A DNA stretch of 64,000 nucleotides, taken from NCBI GenBank assembly GCA_013399305.1, contig VXAI01000021.1, positions 4,922,157 to 4,986,156 of the forward strand, written 5' to 3'. This DNA is from Rostratula benghalensis. Lineage: Eukaryota; Chordata; Aves; Charadriiformes; Rostratulidae. Each line of letters starts with the position of its first letter. Positions within the stretch are counted from its first letter, which is position 1. The position numbers and the translations under genes were made by a program. Shown one piece after another: positions 21,901 through 32,578 of the stretch. The notes beneath the pieces are model-generated. The model saw only the letters and a program-made list of their open reading frames with translations. It made no database searches and had not been told where the DNA came from.

Positions 21901-24325
21901 CCTCATGGAGGTACAAAGGGCCAATGGTGATAGAAGCCGCTATGCAAAAGCTATAAACACATCATGTTCTGTTAAAGCATTCAAGAATTTGTTTCCCTTT
22001 GTTACTCTTCAATGAAAATTCAGAAATGGGGCAGTATTTGTTTGACCAGCATGTTTGTGGGTGTGCTGTCCTCCTAAAGCATGGTAAATGGTGAAGGGTC
22101 TCTAGCTTTGGCAGAGAGTAATTTAGAGGAGTCTGTTTTGGTAGATGTGAAGCCTAATACTAGATGGAATTATAAAATCCAAGAAAAGTCTTGGACATCA
22201 TGATGGAGTGAAGCAAAAGAGATTTTGGTAGAAGTGTACATTTTGTTCATGTGTGCTTTGTGGAGGGTACAAATGCTACCAAACAACTTTTATGCAGTGT
22301 TTATTCAAAAGAAATACTGAAATGAATAATTGTAGTAGTTGTTGTCCTGTGAATTCAAATGTTTGTTTAGTATTCAGATATAAATTTTCAGGATTTTTTT
22401 TTGTTAGTTGCTTTGGGGTTATTTTGTTCAGCATTTAAATTTGAACAGAATGTTTATTTGAGGATTTGGGGGGGGGGTTACTCTAGGTATAGATCTAAGT
22501 AAAGAAAATTATCTGACTTGGTTTTTTAGTTTTGTTCTGTGAATAATTTTCAGTATGATGAAAAAAGCCCCATGGATGAAATTGCAAAAAAATAAATTGG
22601 CTTTTGGACTTCAGGGAATGAAGGGAAAACAAACGCTTCAGAAAGCTCTCAGTAATATGGCTTTCTAGTTGAAGTTCACTTTTCTTTTACTGTAAGGGGC
22701 AAGGCTTGATAATGGTAACTAAGAACTTTTATCAGAGGGGTATGCAGAAATTGCTGTGCGACAGCTACACCTTAAAATGCTAAAAGAGAAATTCCACCTT
22801 GCTGCCTTCAGAATGAAGGGCCATACTTCAGGAACGCCAGCTGTCAGCTCAGCCTCTAAAAAGGGAGAAATACCGCCATCTTGAGGTTACTATTCTGTGT
22901 TGGTGACTAAAATAAGCTAATGTGAGAAGTATTCAGCTACAACTAATTAAAAATAAAATATCTTAAAGTTCTGGCTCTAAGGCTCTGATGGAACACAAAC
23001 CCAGAGCTACTGCAACAGAGAAAACTTGATTTTTTTCTTCAGCTGTACGTTTTTCTTCTAAAGAAAAAAAACATTGAAAAAAGCATTTGTCAGGTATTCT
23101 TTTGTTAAATAAAGGGGGAAAATGTGGTATTTTAAAACTATTTCTTAAAATTAAGACAGCTTAACTACCACTTCTGTCTTCATATAAAAAAGTCTCTAAT
23201 AGTTTTTACAGATATCACACCACAGTAGATTCAAGTTCTTAGTAATCATTAACATGTCATTTTGTGTGTTTTGACTGTACAAGTGGATTCTCTTTTGAGA
23301 ATTGTAACTGTGTAAATTCTACTATGTCAAGAACCATGCACACAAAAAACTTCTTATGATTCTATTTTTTTAGCACCCTGAGACCAATTGATTATATTCA
23401 TAGGGATTGTTTTCCGGGAGTCTAAGCTGAGGGGACAGAAAAATGTAATCAGCAATTTATGCATATTCCTAATTCTTAAAGATGCTGAATTAAATGATCC
23501 AACAACTAGGTGGACAACAAATGTTGGATTTTAGCTCCTAAACTGTTTATAATTTCAGCACAATACATGTGGGGTTGAAGTCCAATAGAATTGCTTCAAG
23601 GCAAGCTTTGCATCTGTACTTCAAGATGAAAATAAAAGATCATCTGGGAGCAATTTTATAACTCTTTCCTACATTCTTGAGCTGGTCACTGGCTTTCTGA
23701 TTAACTTTGAATTTCTTGGTGAGTACATGTGTCCTAGCATTTTTGCCCATAAAAGTGGTGATTGGCTACCTGAAATTCATAAATGCTATGAGATCCACAG
23801 ATAATGCCCAGTACTCTCTGAAAATTTCTTTGCTGTGTAGATACTGATAATGGTAGTTGGCAGGACATTCAGGACAGTTAGAGATGGTGGGGTGTATTAG
23901 CATTGCTCTGTGCTGGTTCTTTGGGACTTCCCTGCAGGTCTCTGAATGTGGAATAAGTGCCTCTCAAAAACACCTCCTCTGTGCCACTGAGTGCTGCATA
24001 TGTTAATTGCATCATGGTATCATCTTACTTTTAGAGGTACTCTGTGTTTCTGCAGTTATGGTTGTGTGCATACTTTGTACTATGTTTACAGTTTTCCTTT
24101 TCAGGGCTAAACTACAAAAATAGTATCTCACCTTTGAGAAAAAGTCTATGGCAAAGAATTTCTAGAAATACAGATACTACAGCACATTTTACAATGGAAC
24201 AGCTTCTCTCCTTTTCTCCATTCTGCATCCTTCAGACTTACCCATGTTAACTTCACTGATTTTATTTGGTTTTATAATGGGGAATGGATTTCTTCAATAT
24301 GCCATCTAGTACCTCCATTTCTGTT

Positions 24326-24343
24326 AAAAAAAAAAAAAAAAAA
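24326..24343. repeat. A homopolymer (18)
   Basis: A run of 18 A. No open frame, target-site duplication or gene-like sequence is visible upstream, so there is no reason to read it as the tail of a processed pseudogene. Confidence 0.95.
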
Positions 24344-26440
24344 GAGCAAAGATAGCGTTCAAAATAGAAGCTTCAGGAGTCCTGTTTTTCTAAAGGTTTA
24401 GTGTTGTTTAAGTCAGGGCAGAGGCATAACAAGACCACTTCATTTTTCTGATGGCAGCCAGTAGATGTAAAGGAAACAGTGTGAGAAGCAGCCAAGAATA
24501 TTTCACCATTCAGTTTTCCACTTAGATTATAAAGTCTGATGTTAAAAAAGCAATGTGGACATATTAATATATTTAACTATTTTCGCACACACAAAACTTT
24601 GTTGGTGGGTTAAAGAAATAACTGAGCCATGCCAGGAAAGAAAACCATTTCTTGCTGGATGGAGGCATTAGCACAAAAAGCTACTATCAGATGTGCCAGG
24701 GAAGGGTGGAAAATATGCATCCTCATTACTGGAACTATTACAAGACAAGGAGAGGAGGTAATAATGCTTTAAAATGGCATAAAGCCTAACATGAAAGAGG
24801 CAAATTATTTATCTGATACACTTCCTCTGCTGCTGTCGGTGATGTGCTAGCTCTGGCCCCCAGATTGCACTGAGTGGCAGGTGACCCCGTAAATGGGAAT
24901 ATCCATCTTCCAAAAGAGCAGTGCTGGCTGGGCTGTGGCATTGAATGGTTCTGGGGTGCCCTGGAAATTGCCCACAGTCCATAGTGGAGCTCTCTTTCTT
25001 TCAAAGTGTGTGAGTGCCTGAAAACAGAACGGAGCCACTTCTGAGTGACAGCTATGTCTTTTAAGCTCGTCACCCCAGATATGATGATGACTGTGTGACC
25101 ATTTGTCTTTGGAGATACACAATTATTAGAGCCATGCCTTTGCAGATGGCATTCAGTTTTCCTTTCTGGTCTCCCCTTTTGCTCCTAGAAATAAGAGTAA
25201 AGTAGAACTGGCTTGTGGGAATGAAATAACAGAAATCTCTTGTTGTTTGTAAGAAAATAAAATACATAGATCTAGCCATTGGGTTACTCCCATGTTCTTG
25301 TTTTCTTTCCTGTCAGGGGAAATTGTGGGCTTGTAACTGTCCTTTGACCGTGCCATCTAGCTGGCAAGTATTGTGATTTAGTGCTGAAACTGCAGTATTG
25401 ATGGGTCTGAGAATTTACACATTGACAGTAAGGATTTTTCAAAAAATATCATCTTAAAAATTAGATTAGATATATTATTTTGTTCCAAGACTTTTAGGCA
25501 TGATTTTCAAGTTTTCCTCCATAAAGCAGCAGAACGCCTTTATAGGAAAGTGTGTCTTCTTAACCAGAAGCCCTTCTTTATGAAAAAGAGTTGAGTATCT
25601 TGAGAATTTGGGTAAATATGTTGTTGTCCACGCTCATGACTTTCATGAGCTTCCCCTTTACCCTTTAAAGGGAATGATGCATAGTCCTAATGTATCAGAC
25701 CAGCTCTGTTCTAGTTAAAGCTGACTCTGCTCTTAGACACGTTTCATATTCTTGGTTCCCCTGATCAGCACAAAGACTGCAGGATCCTGAGGGGCTGCAC
25801 TGAGGATCAGAGGACTGGCTGAAGCCTGTGTTCTGTTTCAGACCTCCTTGTTGCCTTGGTCATGTCCTTCAAAGACTTTGTCTGGGCTCAGTGGGAAAAA
25901 CTTCATTAAAGGGCAACAAGGTTTTCTAGACCATGGTAGCAGAAGGTTTTTTGGTACCTCAGCTGCTTGTACCTTGGTCTGAGACTCTTATTTCTGACTT
26001 CTGCTAAACCAGGTGTAGCTAAGCTCTACCTTTGTATTTGATAAGATTTCTAATGTGGGGGCGTTTTCCTCCTGAGGAAGATAAATGGAAATAGAGCTTG
26101 CTTACAAAAGTGAGAAACTGACCTCATCGTCTGTGCAACAAAGGGAGGAGGGGAGGAAGAGAGCTGAGTGTGCAGTGCTATTGATACTCTTTCCAAGCCG
26201 CTGGATTTACATTTTTTTCTTGCCAAATTGTAGATCAAAGTACAGGCCTGAATGTGCATGTTAGGAAAAAGCACTCAGATAACTTCTACTTAATTATGTT
26301 ACAGCCCGTTATTGCATTAAGACATAATTGTCAATTTCATTAGAGTTAATTGTTGCAATTTTAATGTCACTATCAAAGTGAAGCATCCTAACTGTAAGAA
26401 GCAGCACATCATCTTCTGTTGTGTAATGGCCCACGTGTTG

Positions 26441-26605
26441 CTACATGCCCGAGACCAAGACTTGGCTGTCTTTCTGAAAGAAAGATTTGATTTTAACAAC
26501 AAACGATTTGGTTTGTTGCAGCAATTTCTGGGTGATACTCTGAATCTCTTTAGGCAGGAGGTCAGAATAGCCCTCCAGGGTTAACGTGTCTGATTGTGGT
26601 GAAGC
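26441..26605 (-). CDS. protein-like open frame without clear splice sites
   Basis: A minus-strand frame of 54 codons ending in TAG, bounded upstream by an in-frame TAA. Codon use is strikingly coding-like (CTG, GAG, GAC, CTC, AAA, CAG, ATC) and the peptide forms an amphipathic helix (SDLLPKEIQSITQKLLQQ, then SFVVKIKSFFQKD). No ATG precedes it and the possible acceptors (ccacag, aatcag) have poor pyrimidine tracts. The opposite strand is also open for 68 codons. It lies about 1.1 kb from the CpG island, across the assembly gap. It might be an exon of a leftward gene, an old exon remnant, or chance. Confidence 0.2.
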   Translation of the reverse strand, partial: ASPQSDTLTLEGYSDLLPKEIQSITQKLLQQTKSFVVKIKSFFQKDSQVLVSGM

Positions 26606-26891
26606 TTATATACCTGTGGTTCCTTTTTTACTGCATTTTTTTAAAAGGAAGATGATTGGCTGCACTGATGTGGTATTAAGCAAGCAGTCCCCAAGTCTTT
26701 TAATAGATATTGAATTGCTTTGGGTTTTTGTTCCCAGAGGATGCATTGAGGCTGCTTTGCTTTTGAATGGGTAGGAGGCAGACTCTCCAAAGTAAGCCTC
26801 TTGCACTAAAAGCTGTCTCTGGCTCATGGTATGGAATATGCAGTGAGTTGTTGCTTTGGATCAGTGTGGGGTTTTGAATGGTTAAAAAAAA

Positions 26892-27006
26892 NNNNNNNNN
26901 NNNNNNNNNNNNNNNNNNNNNNNNNNNNNNNNNNNNNNNNNNNNNNNNNNNNNNNNNNNNNNNNNNNNNNNNNNNNNNNNNNNNNNNNNNNNNNNNNNNN
27001 NNNNNN
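26892..27006. other. assembly gap (115 N)
   Basis: A run of N flanked on the left by an A tract (aaaaaaaa). Its true length and content are unknown. It lies 650 bases from the CpG island, so promoter-proximal sequence may be missing. Confidence 1.
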
Positions 27007-27390
27007 TCTTATAATTATTTTCAGCATTTTTGACTCTCCACAAAAGACAGAATAACCTGAGATGCTATCTTTGTTAAAGTGCAGTGCAGTGTGCTACTAG
27101 TTCAGCTTCTTTACTGGGAGGGGGTAAGATGCTAATTATGATTTAGGAGGTACTTAAAATTGTATAGCAAATCTGCTCTTGGGGAAAGCTGTGATAAGAC
27201 AGTCACTTAAGGCTAAAATTAACTATTTTATCTCAATAAAGGTCAGGATTAGCTCTTCTAATGTCTTTTAGTGTCCATTTTCTTCTCAACTAGCCAGAGA
27301 TGCAATAGAGAGCAACTGGAAAGCCCTTTTCCGAATTGAAAGGATTAGCAGATGTTACAGGGAAGATGTAATTTGTTTTGTGACTGATTT

Positions 27391-27422
27391 TCTTCTTCTT
27401 TTTTTTTTTTTTTGTTTTTTTT
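27391..27422. repeat. pyrimidine/T tract
   Basis: TCTTCTTCTT followed by T runs interrupted by one G. A low-complexity tract lying between the gap and the CpG island. Confidence 0.9.
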
Positions 27423-27940
27423 CCATTGTTGACTGCTTTGACACTTGCTGCTAAGGTGCTTGCACTTCAGTGAGGTCTCCAAAAGGATGTCAGTGGGCAG
27501 AGGTTGTGCGAGAGGGAGGGGAGCACACGGCATGTTTGCACCCCATAACGGAGGATCTCATGGGCTTTAACGGGCAGCAAGCCAGTGAGTTCTCCTGCAA
27601 CGCAATTTGTTTCTCTGGGAACTCCAGTTTTTACTTACAGCTTTAATAGTGTTTCTCTTTAAAGGGCCCGTGGCTGGCACTAAACGGGTGCTCGCTGTTT
27701 ATGGAGAGGGTCTGCGCTGACACTCGGTGGAGCGGCGGCCGCTGAGGGTGGGCTCCGGGGCTGTCCCGGCTGGCAGGCACCGCCGCAGGGCTCGGCTCCA
27801 GCGCTGTCCCCGGCTCCCCTCCGGCGGATCGGGCGGGATAACAGCTAGTACCGGCTGCCCCTGGCAGCCAGCGGTAGCGCCTGGCCCGCCCGGCGGCCGT
27901 TAGCCGGGGAGCGGCCGGTAACGGCCGACGGTGGGGCCGC

Positions 27941-27976
27941 GTTGCCACGGGAACACCGCGCCGTTGCCATGGGAGC
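27941..27976. promoter_or_regulatory. tandem X-box (RFX) sites
   Basis: Two 14-base inverted-repeat motifs start 22 bases apart, about two helical turns: GTTGCCACGGGAAC (27941-27954), a full match to the relaxed pattern GTTNCCNNGGNAAC, and GTTGCCATGGGAGC (27963-27976), one mismatch from it. X-boxes bind RFX factors and are hallmarks of promoters of genes for cilia and basal bodies. Both lie in the core of the CpG island. The motifs are seen; the ciliary role of the target gene is inferred. Confidence 0.6.
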
Positions 27977-28056
27977 GCGAGCCGGGACGCCCCCGGGCGG
28001 CGCGGCCCAGCCTCGTCGTGCAGGTTCCCCCGTGGGTCGTGAGGGCGGCGGCCGGG
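27969..28056 (+). CDS. possible first coding exon in the CpG island
   Basis: The ATG at 27969 sits in the optimal Kozak context GCCATGG, inside the second X-box. The frame (MGARAGTPPGGAAQP...) stays open past a donor GTGAGG at 28057, giving 29 codons plus one base, and further to a stop near 28328. It is rich in Gly, Ala, Arg and Pro, as any frame in such GC-rich DNA would be. A start codon inside a factor-binding motif is unusual and may mean this ATG is not used. Another possible donor is GTGAGG at 28039. If used, the exon could join in phase to the block beginning at 32410. Confidence 0.15.
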
Positions 28057-28163
28057 GTGAGGGGGACTCCCGGCAGAGCGGGACTGGGAGCGGGCCCGAG
28101 GAGGCCTGCTGGTGGGGCTGCCCGGCCGGGCACTGCTGCCTCCCCGCGGGTCTGTACAGACCC

Positions 28164-28194
28164 GGCTGCCCCTCCGGCTGCCCCTCCGGCTGCC
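28164..28194. repeat. 12-base tandem repeat in the CpG island
   Basis: GGCTGCCCCTCC occurs twice head to tail (28164-28175, 28176-28187), followed by a partial third copy GGCTGCC. A short GC-rich minisatellite with no visible function. Confidence 0.9.
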
Positions 28195-28330
28195 GTGTGG
28201 TAGGTACCCCGCTGGCAGCTCCCACCCTCACCGCAGGAGCAAAGCAGCCGATGAAGTATTGGGTGAACTCTGGCTTGCTTCCCCGCTTATTGAAGAGGAA
28301 GAAAGAAAAACAGGCACCGCGTAACTAGTT

Positions 28331-31300
28331 GTCTTTGAAGGGGGGGGCAGGCACCAGCTGTGCCATGGTATCACCTCCCCCCCCATAACGCTTTAGATGC
28401 ACTACACCCTGAGCATGAGGGGTTTGTGTGTACAGAAAACAACAACACCGCGAGTCACGCCCCAGGCTGAGCCACCACTGCTGTTGGGGCTGGGTCATGT
28501 AACACCGTGAACAGATCTTGGAGAAGACAAGGGTTGGTTCTTAAGATGCTTGATAGAGTTTCTGGCTGTAATTCAGTAAAAGGTCAATCGATTGTGTCTG
28601 TTCAGTGCCACCTCTGCTTGCTCTTCACAAGTGGCGTTTATGCCCACACGGAGATGCAGTGTGCTACAGCCTAACAGATGTGTGTGGCACAAGCCAACAG
28701 GAGATTCTTAGGGAAGGGTGTGAGAACAAGGCAGCATCCCTTCACCTGGGCAGTGAAGGCTTGTGTTTTGCAGTTGAGAAGACTTAGGGCTGTTAGTGAC
28801 TGATTGTTCTGTTTCGTTATTATGCATAACAGTGGATAACTGGGCTTGAAATAACTAATCTAAAGACAAGAGCTAAAAGTAGGGAAAGAAATATACTATT
28901 GCAAATAAAATGCAGGTCTTGTGATTTGGGACACCACTGGCTAACTAGCGAGCCTTGCAGATCCTTCACACAGGCCTGCTTGATTCAAATGAAACAGTGC
29001 CAGATGGAGGGGGGTTTTTTTATGTCATTCCTTTGTCAAACGGTGGAATTAAGAGTGCAGTTGGGCAGAGGCAGGGAGATGGCCTTTCAGATGGAGTCCT
29101 GGCTTGTAGCCAGCTGAACTTCTGATGCTTTTGTACAGCTCCAGGCTTCAGCGTGGTGGAGAAAAGGTTGTCCTTTGAGCCCTAGTGGGTTATCTCAAAA
29201 GGTCAGTGCTAGTTACAAGGAGGCAAAGCTGCCTCCTCTTGGCAAGTTGGGAAGTCTTTAAGCCTCCCAAATCAGGAATCAGCAGTGGAACAACAAATCA
29301 TCTCTGTAATTGGCATCAATTGTTGTCATCCCATTCAGCCCTGACCTAACCAACCATACATTTTGCAGTATCAATTTGCATTCTGTGGTTTCCTTCAGCT
29401 GGGGGCATCACTCATTGCTGAGACCATTCTGCCAGAAGCTACATGACACCCAGGAATGCCAGTACAAGAAGGAAAGTGACATTTTGAGAAAGATGTCATT
29501 TCTTTTTCAACAGTGCAAAACATCCACCCATCTGTCACAAATGCATGTCTTCTTTCCTGGCACTCCAACGTCTCTGTATCAGTCACACATAGAGTACAGC
29601 TCAGCACAAAAGAAATTTATCAAGCTAATGTTATCAATCATATGTCAGTTCACATCACTTAGGAGTGCCAGAACCACCTTGTTTTCACCCCTTACCATCA
29701 GGTTTGGGCTTTTATTTTAAGCTTAACCTAGAAAAAAAGAGCTGGCGAAAACAGAAGTGGGGAGATAGCACTGAAGTGTCTCTGGAAGACCAAGCTGGCT
29801 TGCAGACAAACTGAATGTCTGTATTCTGAAGGAAATCTACTCTCAGGTGGTAGAATCAGAGGTGGAACACTTAAGCCACATGTAGCCAATTGCTCCCCAG
29901 ATCCCCCTGTTGCTCCTTTCCGTTTGAAACTCAGGCTGGTACCTTTTGTCTGTATTAGAAGATGCTGATCCTCTTACAGGAGAAGAGGCCATGTGGCTTG
30001 CCTGACAAGCTGTCATGCTAATAACAAACCAAATAGTCTTCATGCTGTTGATTCTGGAAATCACATTCAGCCTAGTAAAACACTAGTTACAGTGTTACCT
30101 AACATCTTGGAGTCTAATCTACGGTTTTCAGTGTCATTCCATGCCATTTAGAAATGGTATTTGAAAAGCTTTCAGTTAACCATTGGCAAAATATGCTCTG
30201 CGCCTGTAATGAAGTGTCAGTTGCATAGTAATTAATAACATGCTGCAGAGTTCTTACTGTGTGAAAATACAGTATCAGGTGCACTATATTACCAGAAATA
30301 CTTTCAGTTCAAGATTGACTTGAAATTTTGGTTCATTAAGCTGTCAGCAACTCTCAACAACTATAATAAAGAGAAAACATTGATTAGCCTCAGAAAACTG
30401 CAGGCATGTTTACAAGAAACTCTAACTTGGCTCTATGAACAGGAACTGCCTGTAAATTTTAGGTTTGGTTTTAAATGTCTGTTTACTCATTACTACCATT
30501 TCCATCTTTTATAAAACTCAAAGAAGTCCAAGTCACACTGTTGCATGAAGCCATTTTAGAAAACGAGCGTTTGAGCATCATTAAAATATGGGAGTCTGAA
30601 ACAGAGAAAAGTTCAGAGAAAAGCCATTTATTTAATATAGAACATTACACATCTTCCGTATGAATTGGTATTTGTAAAGTTAACCAGAGCAATTCCACTG
30701 TTATGCTACTTAGGGATAACTTTCTTTAAAAGGGTATAAAGAATACAGGGTGCGCACATTTTTACTGTAGAAGATCAGACACTTTGCTGGTTTGGATGTA
30801 AATAATTTAATTCACTCAGATGTTTCTACTGATGTCTTCCATCCAACCTTTTTTTGCCACCTTCAGAAATACCTCATTCTTTGAGATAAGAATTTTATTT
30901 CCTTTATCAGGCATTTATATATGTCTTGGGTATCTGTATGACACCACTGAGTTAGAAATCAGCCATAACAATACTAGAGAAAATTAATTCTCCCTGTGTC
31001 TCACTCAGTCACCTTGAATGCCAACTTGTGGAAGTGAGATAGCATTTGTCATTCTGAGAGTGCTCCCATTTTGTTGGTGAGATAAGATGAAAACTGGGAG
31101 TAGTAAAGCACACGTACGGTTTATCAGGCAGTTTGGTGGATGCATTTTAGGTTTGGAGGGCTATTAAAGATGGGACCAAATCAGGAACTTTTATGCTTAC
31201 GCCTTTGCAAACTTGAAATTTTTGGAAGCATTTGTATTTATCTGGGGAAAAAGTACCTGGACTGTATTTGACTGCTCCCTGAGAAGAGACAAGACCGAAA

Positions 31301-32409
31301 CACCATACCTCAATGGAGAAGCGATTGACACAGGGAGCACTTTTCCAGTCATTGGTGACCAAAAGCTTTAAATTTAATAATTTTAAATTAAGTTATATAC
31401 TTATTTGACAACAGAAGACAGAGGCCGCTGCTATAGGCTGCTGGCCAGAAGGTATGTTTGTGGAAAGGAGTGCAGAACTTGAAAGCAATAGTAGCAAATA
31501 CTGAACAGAGAAGTCAAACTACATGTATTGCTCCATGTAGCAGTGATTGTCAAGGGTGATGTATGCTTACTTAGCAGGCCTACAAGGTGGCTCCAAAGGC
31601 CCTAGGAAATTACTCCCCAAACTCTGCTTCCCCTCTCCCCCATCAGCTTTTTGTCTCCTCCTCATGCAGAAGAACCCAATTCCTGCTACTACAACCCCTG
31701 AAGCTGATGGGTCCCTTCCACGGGCAATGCTACCCCAAGGATATGTCCATGTGATACACTGCTGGGACCCGTGGAGCACCGAAAGAACTAACTTAGATAT
31801 GAGCATACAAAATAGCAGTATTAATAACTTTTCTGCCTGGACTCATTTGATCTGATGAGCAACTGAGTGTTTAAATCTGGAGCACCCCGTGCTACTGGAC
31901 TGCTAGTGTTTTAGCAGCTCGTGTGCCTAAGTACCCTGGAAACACACTGAGCTTGCCTGCCATATATGACTAAGGAAGTTTTGTAGATGAATAAAGAGAA
32001 AAGCAGAGATGAGTCTAAATTTGTTTTTTTTTTTCCCAGCTTGTTGACATGAAAACTTCAAAAAGGGGAAGTCTTCTTGTCTTGTCTGTCATCAGTATTG
32101 CAACTGCCAAGGAATTCTGCAGCTCTTGCTCCTTTCCTTGGGGTGTCACCATCAGCCACCACCATCTCTCATGTGACTCTTGGGAGACAACAGACTTACT
32201 TTTGTTTCCCTTTTTGCAGCCTGCTAGTTCAGTGACCCATGTGTATGACTATGTCTGATTGCTTCTAATGGGAAAGGTTCTCCTGTAAGCTTTGCTTCTC
32301 CTTCAGGGCTTTGCCTTTCTTCTGGTACCCATTAGGCTTCCACATTAGAAGAGGCATAAAAATGCCCTCTTCCTCTGAGAAGAGGGGACTATACCCATTG
32401 CCCCACAGG
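28331..32409. other. non-coding, nothing recognisable
   Basis: Sequence downstream of the island on the plus side. A G7 run (28340-28346) and a C8 run (28377-28384) bracket a perfect small hairpin GGCAC-CAGCT-GTGCC, all within 45 bases. Open frames of up to 136 codons (29310-29720) show no recognisable domain. A strong acceptor with a long T tract (ttttttttttttcccag, ending at 32039) precedes a 72-codon open stretch ending near 32258, with no donor that I would trust. Confidence 0.45.
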
Positions 32410-32578
32410 TATGAAGGAGATGCATAAACAGAAGACAGAGATTTTTCTTGATCCTGTAGAGGAAATTCGGCTGGCTGAAAAAATAATTGCTTTTATATCT
32501 GAAAGCCTTTTCCAGGCAGACCAGCAGACTGGCCGGAAAATTCAGACCAGATTGCCTAGAGGTTTATTACTGGGATGA
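32410..32578 (+). CDS. candidate plus-strand exon, protein-like
   Basis: After the acceptor 'acccattgccccacag' a frame opens with GT then ATG at 32411 and runs 55 codons to TGA at 32576. The codon choice is coding-like, and the peptide is a charged amphipathic helix with pieces KQKTEIFLDPVEEIRLAEK and IIAFISESLFQADQQ. Its two leading bases would complete a codon with the last base of the possible first exon 27969-28056. No convincing donor precedes the stop (GTAGAG and GTTTAT are weak), so it would be a terminal exon or a chance frame. No family was recognised. The acceptor could alternatively be read as a donor (CAG|GTATGA). Confidence 0.2.

Larger units (their letters stand above)
16828..26440. 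other. non-coding, nothing recognisable
   Basis: About 9.6 kb of unique AT-rich sequence. It contains the longest open frame of the window (minus strand, 19715-20239, 174 codons), which shows no signature, splice support or recognisable family and is of a length expected by chance. Simple tracts occur at 18961-18980 and 24326-24343, and a G9 run near 22470. No RNA gene was recognised. Confidence 0.55.
27660..28330. promoter_or_regulatory. CpG island promoter
   Basis: An abrupt change from AT-rich DNA to about 70% GC with very many CG dinucleotides (for example ggagcggcggccgctgagg, cgcgccgttgcc, gggcggcgcggcc). In vertebrates such islands mark promoters, often bidirectional ones, that are unmethylated in the germ line. 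It contains two X-box motifs (27941-27976), an ATG in GCCATGG context at 27969 and plausible splice donors (GTGAGG at 28039 and 28057, GTAGGT at 28200). No TATA box is visible. Direction of transcription is not decided by the sequence. Confidence 0.88.

Noticed and set aside
21893..21914. Short inverted repeat GTACCACC...GGAGGTAC
   Set aside because: Eight-base imperfect arms are expected by chance, with nothing around to suggest an RNA or mobile element end.
24326..24343. A18 run as a possible retropseudogene tail
   Set aside because: No gene-like sequence or target-site duplication is visible around it.
28237..28324. Protein-like frame (DEVLGELWLASPLIEEEER) after a CpG-island acceptor
   Set aside because: Its phase does not fit any of the possible upstream donors in the island, and it ends in a stop after 28 codons.
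29310..29720. 136-codon plus-strand frame
   Set aside because: Overlaps an opposite-strand frame, has no ATG in good context and no recognisable motif.
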